Source: JBOGUF01 sp050696075 (GTDB lineage: Bacteria; Chloroflexota; Chloroflexia; Thermomicrobiales; UBA6265). From it: a DNA stretch of 47,744 bases. Both the position numbers and the translations under genes were made by a program. Location: positions 1-47,744 of the forward strand of contig JBOGUF010000013.1 of assembly GCA_050696075.1 (NCBI GenBank), read 5' to 3'. Under the pieces are notes generated by a model. It saw only the letters and a program-made list of their open reading frames with translations. It was not told the origin of the DNA and made no database searches. Each line of letters begins with the position of its first letter. The first letter of the stretch is position 1. Below are positions 1-8,388 of this stretch, piece after piece.

Positions 1-509
1 GCGATGCCGATGCGCTGGCGCTGGCCGCCGGAGAACTCGTGCGGATAGCGGTTCCGGAAGTGCGGATTGAGGCCGACCATTCGCAGCAGCGATTCCACCT
101 GTTCTTCGAGTTGCTTTCCGCGCGCGATCCCGTGGACGCGCATCGGTTCGGCAAGCAATCGTCCCACCTGCATGCGCGGATCCAGCGACGCGTAGGGGTC
201 TTGGAAGATCATCTGCAGCCGGGGACGCAACCGGCGGAGGGGCTCCCCCTTCAGGCGGCAGAGATCCTGGCCGCGGTAGCGCACCGCTCCCGCCGTCGGT
301 CGATAGATTTGGAGCAGGGCACGGCCGACGGTCGTCTTGCCACAACCGCTCTCTCCCACGAGGCCGAGCGTTTCGCCTTGGACAATCCGGAAGCTCACGT
401 CGTCGACCGCACGCAGCGGTACGGTCTTCCGCAGGAGCCCACCGGCCACCTTCACGGGGAAATGCATGGAGAGGTGCTGGACGTCGATGAGTGGTTGCTC
501 GTCAGCCAT
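1..509 (-). CDS. Oligopeptide/dipeptide ABC transporter ATP-binding protein, DppF/OppF type (partial, C-terminus off window)
   Basis: This is the second ATPase of a Dpp/Opp-type importer and would power uptake from the cytoplasmic face of the membrane. Reading from the ATG at 507-509, the translation has Walker A GESGCGKTT around residue 54, a Q-loop region MIFQDPYASLDP, and the ABC signature FSGGQRQRIGI just before the sequence runs off the left edge. Walker B is therefore not visible. The insert RKTVPLRAVDDVSF between the first strands is usual for DppF. It overlaps the end of the upstream dppD-like gene by 8 bases, so the two are probably translationally coupled. It is the last visible gene of a long leftward operon. 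Confidence 0.93.
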   Translation of the reverse strand, partial: MADEQPLIDVQHLSMHFPVKVAGGLLRKTVPLRAVDDVSFRIVQGETLGLVGESGCGKTTVGRALLQIYRPTAGAVRYRGQDLCRLKGEPLRRLRPRLQMIFQDPYASLDPRMQVGRLLAEPMRVHGIARGKQLEEQVESLLRMVGLNPHFRNRYPHEFSGGQRQRIGI

Positions 510-1629
510 GCTGTCGCTTGCCTCCGCTGACCGCCTCCGTCGCACCGACCGGATGCGCCGTCTGACCATCCTCGTCGGTTGCCCAGTCCGCGAATATCGC
601 TTCGGTCCGACGCCAGCAGGCGGCAAGATGGCCGGGTTCGATCTCCTCCAGTGTCGGGATGGGTGGCTCTTGGCAGCAGTCGACGCTCCAGCGGCACCGC
701 GGGGCGAAGTGACAGTGGTTCGGCAGACGCGCCAGATCGGGCGGCAAGCCCCGGATCGCCTTCAGTCGGGCGTTCCGCTCGCCATCAAGGCTCGGCAACG
801 AGGCCAACAAGCTCCAAGTGTAGGGGTGGCGCGGATTCTCAAAGATCTGGTCGACGCTGCCGATCTCGACGATCCGTCCCGCGTACATGACGGCGACCCG
901 GTCGCACAGACCGGCGGCGATCCCGAGGTCGTGGGTGATCATTACGACGGCCATGCCCATCTCCTGGCTGAGCGAACGGAGCAGATCGAGGATTTGAGCC
1001 TGGATCGTCACGTCGAGCGCCGTGGTCGGTTCGTCGGCCAAGACGAGCCGTGGCGAGCAGGCGAAGGCCATGGCGATCATCACCCGCTGCTGCATGCCGC
1101 CGGAGAATTGATGGACGTAGTCCCGCAGCCGGCGCTTGGGGTCGGGAATGCCGACCTGCGTCAGGAGATCGACCGTTCGGCTGCGGGCATCCCCGCCCGT
1201 CAGCCCGAGGTGCACCTCCAGTACCTCGGCAATCTGACGACCGATCGGCATGGTCGGATTGAGCGCCGTCATCGGCTCCTGGAAGATCATCGCCATCTTG
1301 CGCCCACGCAGATGCTGCATCGCACCCTCGGGCAGCGTCAGCAGGTCGCGCCCCTCGAACACGACCTGCCCGTCCCTCGCCACGCCACCCGGGGGAAGCA
1401 GCCGCATAATGGAGAGGGCCGTCATCGACTTGCCGCAGCCGCTCTCTCCCACGAGGCCAAGCGTCTCTCCCTCGTGCAGCGTGAAGCTCACGTGGTCGAC
1501 CGCCCGCACCAACCCTTCACGGGTGGGGAACTGCGTACACAGATTCCGGATGTCCAGCAGAACCGGCGCCGACCCGGTCGCCTCGCCGCCGCTCCGTGGT
1601 GGGTCAGCAGGTTGCTCCGGTGATTCCAA
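502..1629 (-). CDS. Dipeptide/oligopeptide ABC transporter ATP-binding protein, DppD/OppD type
   Basis: First ATPase of the importer. The 375-residue product has Walker A GESGCGKSM near residue 62, a Q-loop MIFQEPMTALNP, signature FSGGMQQRVMIA, Walker B LVLADEPTTALD, and the C-terminal oligopeptide/dipeptide region with the Cys-rich motif HFAPRC followed by two further cysteines, which is typical of DppD/OppD and may bind an iron-sulphur cluster in relatives. The start used is a TTG; the N-terminal 25 residues are low complexity, so the true start could be slightly further in. It follows the dppC-like gene by 16 bases and overlaps the next ATPase gene. Confidence 0.93.
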   Translation of the reverse strand: MESPEQPADPPRSGGEATGSAPVLLDIRNLCTQFPTREGLVRAVDHVSFTLHEGETLGLVGESGCGKSMTALSIMRLLPPGGVARDGQVVFEGRDLLTLPEGAMQHLRGRKMAMIFQEPMTALNPTMPIGRQIAEVLEVHLGLTGGDARSRTVDLLTQVGIPDPKRRLRDYVHQFSGGMQQRVMIAMAFACSPRLVLADEPTTALDVTIQAQILDLLRSLSQEMGMAVVMITHDLGIAAGLCDRVAVMYAGRIVEIGSVDQIFENPRHPYTWSLLASLPSLDGERNARLKAIRGLPPDLARLPNHCHFAPRCRWSVDCCQEPPIPTLEEIEPGHLAACWRRTEAIFADWATDEDGQTAHPVGATEAVSGGKRQHG

Positions 1630-1645
1630 CGGCCGTTACCCTTTC

Positions 1646-2632
1646 TTAGCGTTGTCGCCGACGCGGGTTGAGCGCGTCGTTCAGCCCATCACCCAGGACG
1701 TTGAAGGCCAGCACGGCGACGGCGAGCACCAGACCCGGCATCACGACGAGATGGGGCCTGTACCGCCACATCGGCAGGCTCTCGGAAATCATCGCACCCC
1801 AGCTCGCGCCGGGCGGCTGGATGCCAACGCCTAGATAGCTCAGCGAACTCTCCCGCAGCATCGCGTTGCCAAATCCGACCGTGATCGCCACGACGACCGG
1901 ACCGAGCGAGTTCGGCACCAGGTGGTGAAGGACAATTTGCCGGGTCGGGATACCCAGCACCTGCTCGGCCAGGATGAATTCCTTCTCCCGCAAGGAGAGG
2001 ATCTGACCGCGCACCAGGCGGGCGACGACGTACCACTCGACGAGCGCTAGCGCCCCGAAAACGACCAGGTAGTCGACGAGGGCGCGGTTGGTGAGGAAGC
2101 CCCACCCGGTCCGCTCGTAAGCCCATGTCATGGCGGCGGCCGTCGGCTGCCTCACCGTGGCGCTGATAAAAACGGCCAGCAGCAGATGGGGAAAGCCCAT
2201 GAGCACGTCGGCGATCCGCATGATGAGGTTGTCGACCACTCCACCCAGGTAGGCGGCCAGCGCGCCAAGGATCAGGCCGACGATCGTCGAGACGCCGGTG
2301 ACGATGGTCGCGACAAGGACGGCGGTCCGGGTACCCCAGAGCAAACGGCTGAGCACGTCCCGCCCCAGTTGGTCGGTGCCAAAGAAGTGCTGAGCGCTCG
2401 GCGGCTGCTCCACGTTCGCTAAGTCCTGCCAGAAGGGGTCGTAGGGCGTCAGCATCGGTCCGAAGATCGCGATGAAGCCCAGCAGTAGCGACACCACCAG
2501 GCCGAACACCGCAAGCCGATTGCGCACCAACCGCTCGAGCGCATCACGCCAGAGACCGCGCTGGGCAATCGGGACAAACCCCGCATCCAGCTCGTGGTCG
2601 ACGGCCAACCAATTCGCGCGGCTCTGGGCCAC
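1646..2632 (-). CDS. Dipeptide/oligopeptide ABC transporter permease, DppC type
   Basis: Inner-membrane permease of the importer, 328 residues. It starts with GTG preceded by a good GAGGAG ribosome site. A hydrophobic segment near residues 37-60 is followed by the periplasmic motif FGTDQLGRDVLSRLLWGTRT, which is diagnostic of DppC/OppC. The EAA-type cytoplasmic loop appears as AEQVLGIPTRQIVLHHLVPN, and the C-terminus has SYLGVGIQPPGASWG, another family hallmark. There are about six membrane segments. It sits 13 bases after the dppB-like gene in the same operon. Confidence 0.94.
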   Translation of the reverse strand: MAQSRANWLAVDHELDAGFVPIAQRGLWRDALERLVRNRLAVFGLVVSLLLGFIAIFGPMLTPYDPFWQDLANVEQPPSAQHFFGTDQLGRDVLSRLLWGTRTAVLVATIVTGVSTIVGLILGALAAYLGGVVDNLIMRIADVLMGFPHLLLAVFISATVRQPTAAAMTWAYERTGWGFLTNRALVDYLVVFGALALVEWYVVARLVRGQILSLREKEFILAEQVLGIPTRQIVLHHLVPNSLGPVVVAITVGFGNAMLRESSLSYLGVGIQPPGASWGAMISESLPMWRYRPHLVVMPGLVLAVAVLAFNVLGDGLNDALNPRRRQR

Positions 2633-2645
2633 CGATTACTCCTCG

Positions 2646-3581
2646 TTACTCATAGCGTACGCGTGGGTCCAGAACCCCGTAGAGGAGATCGACGAGCAGA
2701 TTGATCGAGACAAGGATCACGGCCGAAACCAGCGTCGTACCCATCAGGACCGGATAATCGTACTGCCTGATCGCCTGATAGTAGAGTTGTCCGAAGCCCG
2801 GGATCGCGAAGATGCTTTCGACGAAGATCGACCCGGTGATGAGGCCGGCAAAGAGGAAGCCCATCAGGGTGACGACGGGTGTCAGCGAATTCTTGAGGAT
2901 ATGACGCAACACCACCATGCGCGACGGTAGGCCCTTGGCGCGGGCGGTTCGCACGTAGTCCTGCGCCAGTACCTCGATGACGCTCGCCCGCGTCTGGCGG
3001 ACGATGCCGATCAGCGGGGTAACGGCCAGCAGCGTGGCCGGCAGGAGGACCTTCGTGCTGAACAGGCCGTCCCAGCCGGTGGGGGTCGCCATCAGCTGCA
3101 GCTTGAGCACGACGAGGATGAGGAGCATCGGCGCCAGGACGAAGACGGGGAAGCTGTGGCCGACGACCGAACTGACGACGATGAGATAGTCGAGCCAGGT
3201 GTTCTGGCGCAGCGCCGCGAGGACGCCGAGCCCCACGCCGCCCACAGCAAGGATCACGAGGGCGACCAGCCCCAGTTGAATGCTCACCGGCAATGTCTTG
3301 CTGATGAGCTCGTTGACGGTCAGCGAGCTTCCGGACAGCGAGCGGCCGAGGTCGCCGTGGCCCGCGCTGACAAGGAAGTCGCCGTATTGCACCAGCAACG
3401 GCCGATCGAACCCGTACTGATGGCGCAGTATCTGATACGTCTCCTCGTCGGCCCAGTTATCGCCCATCAGGGTGCGGACCGGATCGCCCGGCCCGTAGTG
3501 GCCGAGCACAAAGGTAATGAAGCTAATCACCAGCAGCGTCGGGACAAAGAGCATCAGCCGCCGCAGCACATAGCCTGTCAT
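2646..3581 (-). CDS. Dipeptide/oligopeptide ABC transporter permease, DppB type
   Basis: Second permease of the importer, 311 residues, forming a heterodimer with the DppC-like protein. I place the start at the ATG at 3579-3581 because a GGAGAGAAAGGGG ribosome site lies directly upstream and the protein then begins with the family-typical MTGYVLRRLMLFVPTLLV first membrane segment. A longer in-frame extension to 4202 overlaps the upstream aldolase gene and has no family match. The cytoplasmic EAA-like loop YVRTARAKGLPSRMVVLRHI and the ending LYGVLDPRVRY are hallmarks of DppB/OppB. Confidence 0.94.
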   Translation of the reverse strand: MTGYVLRRLMLFVPTLLVISFITFVLGHYGPGDPVRTLMGDNWADEETYQILRHQYGFDRPLLVQYGDFLVSAGHGDLGRSLSGSSLTVNELISKTLPVSIQLGLVALVILAVGGVGLGVLAALRQNTWLDYLIVVSSVVGHSFPVFVLAPMLLILVVLKLQLMATPTGWDGLFSTKVLLPATLLAVTPLIGIVRQTRASVIEVLAQDYVRTARAKGLPSRMVVLRHILKNSLTPVVTLMGFLFAGLITGSIFVESIFAIPGFGQLYYQAIRQYDYPVLMGTTLVSAVILVSINLLVDLLYGVLDPRVRYE

Positions 3582-3700
3582 CGTCCCCTTTCTCTCCTTC
3601 GCCACGGGCGTTTGACGCCCGGATCCACGCCGGCCATACCCGTCGATACGCACGGGGCGTGAGCCTCGGCTGCTCGTTTGCAGCACGAACTCGCCACGCG

Positions 3701-4645
3701 TCAGCCCGCAACCGCCAACGCGCCCACGTCGACCAGAAGCTGGCGCAACCGATCCTGAATCTCGGGTGTGACCGCGCTGTCTCGGGACGGCAGCCGGGAA
3801 TGTCCTCCATCGAGGCCAACCGCCGCCATCATCGGCCGGACGAAGACTCCTTCGCCCGCGGTCTCCGCGGTGATCTTGGCTACCAGTTCCTCGTACGGCG
3901 CCATGGTGCGGTCGAGTTCCTGCTGGGCCTGTTCGAACCGGCTGGATTCCATCAAGTCCCACAGGCGCCAGCACCACTCCGGGTGGAAATTCGGCCAGTG
4001 GCTGACGAAGGCTGAGCACCCCGCCAGATGTCCCAGGACGGTCTGAAAGGTGTTGTTGAGCACCGTCACCTTGGGAGCGAAGCGGCGGATGCCGGCCAGG
4101 AAGATGTCGGCCCGCGGCGATGCCCACTTCACGCCGACGCTGTTCGGGATCTCGAGCAGGCGATCGATCAGATCGAGGGGCATGTCGTAGCCGGTATACC
4201 AATTGTTGTAGATCGCGAAACCGATCCGCGTCTGTCGGGCGACCTCATTCATCCAGGCGAGGACATCGCCTGGACGGCCGTCGTAATAGAACGGCCCCGA
4301 GATCTGCACAGCGTCGATCTCGCAGTGCTCGCAGAACTGGCAGAGCTCGATGCACTCCCGCACGTCCAGGCTCTGGGCACCGGCGATGACCGGGGCGCGC
4401 CCGGCCACGGTCTCGGCGATCGTTTGGATGACTTTCTTTCGTTCGGCAAGGCTCATCGAGGTGAAGTCCCCACCGGACCCGGCGGCGAGCACGACCGTGT
4501 TGCCGTGGCAGGCGCCTCGGTCGAAGAGCCACCCCACGTTCCGACCGAGCGCGTCCAGGTCCAGAGCGCCATCTTGCTTGAATGGGGTCACGATTGGGGC
4601 GAGGACCCCCCGCCATCGCGCCCTGGCCTCCTCACGCGTGATCAT
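3701..4645 (-). CDS. Dihydrodipicolinate synthase / N-acetylneuraminate lyase superfamily protein
   Basis: A 314-residue class I aldolase-like TIM barrel. Members form a Schiff base between a keto acid and a lysine. Here the lysine is in VGVKWAS and the conserved tyrosine in FAIYNNW. The usual substrate-binding GGTTGE loop is replaced by GSGGDF, so the substrate is probably not aspartate semialdehyde. It lies 23 bases after a second member of the family and 119 bases before the dppB-like gene, in a catabolic and transport operon with no lysine biosynthesis genes. A sugar-acid or sialic-acid-like lyase or dehydratase role fits the context, but the exact substrate cannot be read from sequence. 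Confidence 0.88.
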   Translation of the reverse strand: MITREEARARWRGVLAPIVTPFKQDGALDLDALGRNVGWLFDRGACHGNTVVLAAGSGGDFTSMSLAERKKVIQTIAETVAGRAPVIAGAQSLDVRECIELCQFCEHCEIDAVQISGPFYYDGRPGDVLAWMNEVARQTRIGFAIYNNWYTGYDMPLDLIDRLLEIPNSVGVKWASPRADIFLAGIRRFAPKVTVLNNTFQTVLGHLAGCSAFVSHWPNFHPEWCWRLWDLMESSRFEQAQQELDRTMAPYEELVAKITAETAGEGVFVRPMMAAVGLDGGHSRLPSRDSAVTPEIQDRLRQLLVDVGALAVAG

Positions 4646-4667
4646 CCGGTTGCCCCTTCGTCACTCA

Positions 4668-5615
4668 TCACGAGACCGGCGCGGGCGTCGAGGCGACCGG
4701 CCAGCCGATGCCGGCCAGGATATCGGCCAGTTCAGCCAGCTCGCCCTCGTCCAAGGGCAGCGTCGGCGGCCGCGGTGGACCGACCGGGCGTCCCATCGCT
4801 GCCATCATTCCCTTGAGCTGACGGTAGCCGCCGGACCGCCGCGTGGTCTTGGCCCGGAACGGGGCCAGCGGATTGTTGACGCTCTGTTGCAGCGCCTCGA
4901 CTTCGTCGTAGCGGCCGGCCTCCAGCAGGTCCCAGACCGTCAGGGCGTGCCGTGGGTAGACCGCCGTCGTCGGGTCGATGTAGCCGCGCCCCCCGTTCTT
5001 GTGGCAGCGGATCGGCTGGTTGCTGTTGTCGATCACGTTGAAGATGTGGGCGAACCGGCGCATGTCGTCGTAGTCCTGGCCCTCTGGCACCGCCCACTTG
5101 ATCGCGACGACGTGCTCGGCGTCGGCCAGCCGCAGCATCGTCTCGGCCGCCATCGACTCGGTGCCGAACCAGAAGGTGTTGTAGATCATGATGCCGATGT
5201 CGACAGCGTCGGAGATGTCGGCAAAAAAGCGGAGCAGGTCGTCCTGCGTCGGGTGGTGGAAGATCGGCAGGTCGATCTGGAGACCGATGGCGCCGAGGTC
5301 TTGCGCCCGCTTGGCGTCCTCGATCGTGTGGAGCGTGTTCTTCGGTTTCAGGGCGCAGACGACGGCCGCCTGGCTTCCCGCGGCGTCGACGACCGTCCGG
5401 AGCACCCGCGGCCATTCATCGTCGCTCAGATCGGGCCCCTCGCCCATCGCCGCCGCCACCTTCAGCGGTGTCCGATCGGCGGTCAGACCGTTCGCCACCC
5501 ACCATGCGGACAGCTCCGCCATCACGCCCAAGTCGACGTTGAACGCCTCGTCGAAGGCGGTCGGCAGGGTCGCGATCGGTCCCTGGATGAGCCGCTTCAG
5601 TTCGTCCCGATTCAT
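4668..5615 (-). CDS. Dihydrodipicolinate synthase / N-acetylneuraminate lyase superfamily protein (second copy)
   Basis: Another 315-residue DapA/NanA superfamily protein, clearly diverged from its neighbour. The Schiff-base lysine is in VVAIKWAVPEG and the active-site tyrosine in IMIYNTFWFG. The loop at residues 57-64 reads AMGEGPDL rather than the GGTTGE of true DHDPS. The ATG start has an AAGGAT ribosome site. Two such lyases in tandem suggest successive or alternative steps on related keto-sugar acids, or a heteromer. It lies between the PIG-L deacetylase gene and the other lyase, with short gaps on both sides. Confidence 0.88.
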   Translation of the reverse strand: MNRDELKRLIQGPIATLPTAFDEAFNVDLGVMAELSAWWVANGLTADRTPLKVAAAMGEGPDLSDDEWPRVLRTVVDAAGSQAAVVCALKPKNTLHTIEDAKRAQDLGAIGLQIDLPIFHHPTQDDLLRFFADISDAVDIGIMIYNTFWFGTESMAAETMLRLADAEHVVAIKWAVPEGQDYDDMRRFAHIFNVIDNSNQPIRCHKNGGRGYIDPTTAVYPRHALTVWDLLEAGRYDEVEALQQSVNNPLAPFRAKTTRRSGGYRQLKGMMAAMGRPVGPPRPPTLPLDEGELAELADILAGIGWPVASTPAPVS

Positions 5616-5642
5616 GGTCGATCCTTTCCCCTGTGGCGTCCC

Positions 5643-6434
5643 TCATGCCAAGGGCAGATACTGCACGCGCTCCGGGTTCCAGCGCGAAAACTGCTCGCCG
5701 TAGCCCCAGCCACCGGCAGGGTCGGTAAAGCCATGCGCGTACCCCACCGCACCGTCCCCCCGCTCCAAGAACACGCGGATCCTCCCTTCGTAGTCCTCGT
5801 CTTCCTTGGTCTGTGTCGAGCCAAACTGGAACATCGCCGCGCGCTTCTTGTCGATCACGGCGGTGGTGTCGACGATCACTTCGGGGGCGTGGCGAGCGGT
5901 ACCCATGAGTTGCTCGGTGCGGAAATCCGGGTAGTAAAACATGAAGAGGTTGGGCACTGTATGCGGGGCGAGCGGAGAGGGAAAACCCTCGGCCCGGGCG
6001 TAGTCAACGGCCGCGATCGTCAGTCGACCGCTGTCCATGTGATCGTGCCGCCCGACCTCGACCGGGTGGGGGCAGAGCACGACGTGCGGGCGGAACTCGC
6101 GGATGAGGTTCACGATGACGACGTATTCGTCGAGGCCGTAGAGCAGCGGACTCTCTGGAAAGTCGAAGATGCGCGTATCGGTCACGCCCAGGATCTCGGC
6201 GGCACGATGGAACTCCGCGTGCTTCGCCTCCTTGATCCGCTCGATATCGCGCAGTTTGTTCTCGCCCGTTGCGGGAAAGGTGTTGAACGCATGCGTGACG
6301 ACGCCTGTGGTGTACGCGACCATCATAGCCTGGTCGCCACGAGCCAGATGTTTCGCCATGGTCCCGCCAGCCCGCTCGACCGGGTCGGCCGGATGTGCGC
6401 CGACCGCCACGATCCGAACGGATTCGCCTGCCAT
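5643..6434 (-). CDS. PIG-L / LmbE family deacetylase-like protein
   Basis: Zinc-dependent N-deacetylases of this family act on GlcNAc-type substrates. The start is set at the ATG at 6432-6434, which has an AAGGAGG ribosome site 8 bases upstream; a GTG further out adds 17 residues with no family similarity. The metal-binding motif near the N-terminus reads GAHPADPVERAGGT. Relatives usually have HPDD, where the first Asp is the general base, so that base is Ala here while the His and metal-binding Asp remain. A second motif GRHDHMDSGR supplies the other histidine. Either the catalytic mechanism differs or this is a known AHPAD-type subfamily. Confidence 0.87.
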   Translation of the reverse strand: MAGESVRIVAVGAHPADPVERAGGTMAKHLARGDQAMMVAYTTGVVTHAFNTFPATGENKLRDIERIKEAKHAEFHRAAEILGVTDTRIFDFPESPLLYGLDEYVVIVNLIREFRPHVVLCPHPVEVGRHDHMDSGRLTIAAVDYARAEGFPSPLAPHTVPNLFMFYYPDFRTEQLMGTARHAPEVIVDTTAVIDKKRAAMFQFGSTQTKEDEDYEGRIRVFLERGDGAVGYAHGFTDPAGGWGYGEQFSRWNPERVQYLPLA

Positions 6435-6492
6435 GTGACAGCCTCCTTCTTCGGTAGATCCCATCTCACGCTCAGCCGTATTCACCCGGGTG

Positions 6493-7623
6493 TCACGAGC
6501 TCAGCCGCAATCGTGCCCACCGAGCATGGGTGACGCAGGATTCGGTGCACCAGAAGCTCGCCATGACGTCCCCGTCGCTGGTCCGTATGGCCTGCGGCTT
6601 GCCGAAGGCGATGACGTCGTGGCTCTGGGGATAGGTTGTCGTGGAGGCGACGCCGATCGTCTCGCGACCTCCGGCGTCCCACAGCCGGACTTGGTGGTCC
6701 AAATCCCACGTCCTGCCACCGTCGAGCGAGGCGACAGCATTGATTCCCGGCTGCTTGCCGTCGCGGTAGGTGTAGATGGCGACCATCCGACCGTCGCCCA
6801 CGTCGACCGCCCAGCTCGTTTGGCCTGGGATATCGGTCGGCTCCGGTGGTGACCAGTTGCGGCCGTGCGGATCGGAGACGGTCCGGTGGATGGAGAGAAA
6901 CTGGCCGGTCGCGCGGTCGGCGGTCCAGAGCAGCGTAAACAACCGGCCGTCGAGCAGCTTGACGACGCGACCGTGCCAATAACCCTTGCCATCGGCCGTG
7001 CCGTCTGCCAGCGTTACCCGGTTGCCCCAGGTTCGGCCTCCATCAGATGAAAAAAGCCCAATCATCACGGCGCGGACGGGCCGAGGATCGTCATAGGCTT
7101 TGCCCAAGTCGAAGGGCAGGAACCAGCGACCGTCGTTCAGCTCGACAACCGGGCCGGAGATGTCGACGATCTGCCGGCCCGGAATCTGGATGACTTCTGG
7201 CGCCGACCATGTACGTCCGCTATCTGAGGAACGGAAGAGCAGCGTTTCCACCGGCAGGAATCCGCCGGTGTCGGGATTGACCGCAAGCCTGCTGGGATCA
7301 GAACCGTCTCTACGGATGGCGGTCAGGACCAGTGAGCCGTCCGCCAGTCTGGTGAGGCTGGGCGCACTGTAGGAGTATGGCCGGTTGTCGCGGTCTGGCC
7401 TCCAGACAAGGCCGACCTCCTGCCAGGTCTTCCCACCGTCGGTGGAACGGACCGTCTCCAAGACACCGTCCGCGGCGTAGAAGGCCGAACCCCGTCGGTA
7501 GACGCAGAGGAATTCCTGCGGCGAGAGCTCGAGGACCGAGGGTACGCTGGCGTGGATAAGCTGGTGCCCCGGGAGCGGATTACGGTACAGCGTGCCGCAA
7601 TCGACCAGGTCGAGCGTCGGCAT
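6493..7623 (-). CDS. Sialidase-like / BNR-repeat beta-propeller protein
   Basis: The 376-residue product has at least four Asp-box (BNR) repeats: STDGGKTW, SSDSGRTW, SSDGGRTWG and SLDGGRTW. These mark the six-bladed propeller of the sialidase superfamily (GH33 and relatives). The N-terminal half contains VYRRGSAFYAADGVLE, which may supply an active-site arginine, but the full catalytic set cannot be confirmed. No signal peptide is visible, so it is probably cytoplasmic or exported another way. The ATG has a GGGGGAG ribosome site and lies 1 base after the stop of the preceding gene. An exo-glycosidase acting on the imported compound is the simplest role. Confidence 0.8.
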   Translation of the reverse strand: MPTLDLVDCGTLYRNPLPGHQLIHASVPSVLELSPQEFLCVYRRGSAFYAADGVLETVRSTDGGKTWQEVGLVWRPDRDNRPYSYSAPSLTRLADGSLVLTAIRRDGSDPSRLAVNPDTGGFLPVETLLFRSSDSGRTWSAPEVIQIPGRQIVDISGPVVELNDGRWFLPFDLGKAYDDPRPVRAVMIGLFSSDGGRTWGNRVTLADGTADGKGYWHGRVVKLLDGRLFTLLWTADRATGQFLSIHRTVSDPHGRNWSPPEPTDIPGQTSWAVDVGDGRMVAIYTYRDGKQPGINAVASLDGGRTWDLDHQVRLWDAGGRETIGVASTTTYPQSHDVIAFGKPQAIRTSDGDVMASFWCTESCVTHARWARLRLSS

Positions 7624-7624
7624 C

Positions 7625-8344
7625 TCACTCCCCCTTATTGTCCGCGTACTCGATGCGAACGGTGTCGAACTGGACGTCTCCCTCAGGAAGGTAGCGCCGG
7701 TCGACCTCGTAGTCGTGGTGCGGCCGGCTAAGGTGGAGCTCCTCGACCGGGCTGAGCGGCACGATGGTCAGCGGGAAGAGGACGAAGATGATGTTGACGT
7801 TCACGTCGCGCAGCGCCTCAGCGATCTCCCCACATCCATAGAAATCGGCTCGGTTGTGGCGGGAGCCCAGGCAGACCCACTGGGTTGGGTCCGGCGTCAG
7901 CACGACCGTCTGCTCGCTCCAGTCACGCGTCACCTGGAACGGCTGACCCGTGAGGACGAAGTTCGCCCGGGTGGCGGGCAGGTCAATCTGCGCTAGCAGC
8001 ACCAACTGGGCGCCACGCGGTTCGAGGTCGCCTCGCAGGCGAACAGTCACGCGCGCGTCGGTCAGATCGCGGCTATACCCTTCCTCGACAAACCGGTTGG
8101 ATTGGCAGAGGTCGGGGCGGAGATCCGGCCGCATATCCAGATATGCGAGGAGATGGAGATAGCCGGCGCCAGGGGGGGCGTGGTTCGGGTCGACCCACCA
8201 CGGGCTTCGGGTGACGAAGACGCCATCTTGCACCTCGGGGACTTCAGCGCCGTCGAATCCCCAGGCGAGCCAGCCGCCTGCGCCCTCTTCGAACGTCTCC
8301 ACATAGAGCGTCCGGCGCGTTGCCACGGAAGACGATCTCGTCAC
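7625..8344 (-). CDS. Hypothetical protein, possible beta-sandwich carbohydrate-binding fold
   Basis: A 239-residue protein I do not recognise. It starts with a strand-rich region YVETFEEGAGGWLAWGFDGA, resembling the opening of laminin-G or CBM-like jelly-roll domains, and has many alternating hydrophobic strands and aromatic residues, with no signal peptide. Its gene is packed between a propeller glycosidase-like gene and the sialidase-like gene with a 1-base gap to the latter, so it probably works on the same carbohydrate. No catalytic motif is visible, and function is unknown. Confidence 0.7.
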   Translation of the reverse strand: MTRSSSVATRRTLYVETFEEGAGGWLAWGFDGAEVPEVQDGVFVTRSPWWVDPNHAPPGAGYLHLLAYLDMRPDLRPDLCQSNRFVEEGYSRDLTDARVTVRLRGDLEPRGAQLVLLAQIDLPATRANFVLTGQPFQVTRDWSEQTVVLTPDPTQWVCLGSRHNRADFYGCGEIAEALRDVNVNIIFVLFPLTIVPLSPVEELHLSRPHHDYEVDRRYLPEGDVQFDTVRIEYADNKGE

Positions 8345-8388
8345 GATAGACTCCTCACATGCTGCGATGCACCCCAGCCGATGTCGGA

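Noticed and set aside
2646..4202. A 518-codon form of the dppB-like gene
   Set aside because: The extension overlaps the upstream lyase gene in another frame and lacks family features; the ATG at 3581 has a strong ribosome site and gives the usual length.
4350..6533. A very long plus-strand open frame (727 codons) opposite the aldolase and deacetylase genes
   Set aside because: It lies antisense to three well-supported genes, has low-complexity Arg/Ser/His-rich translation and no family features; it is a by-product of high GC content.
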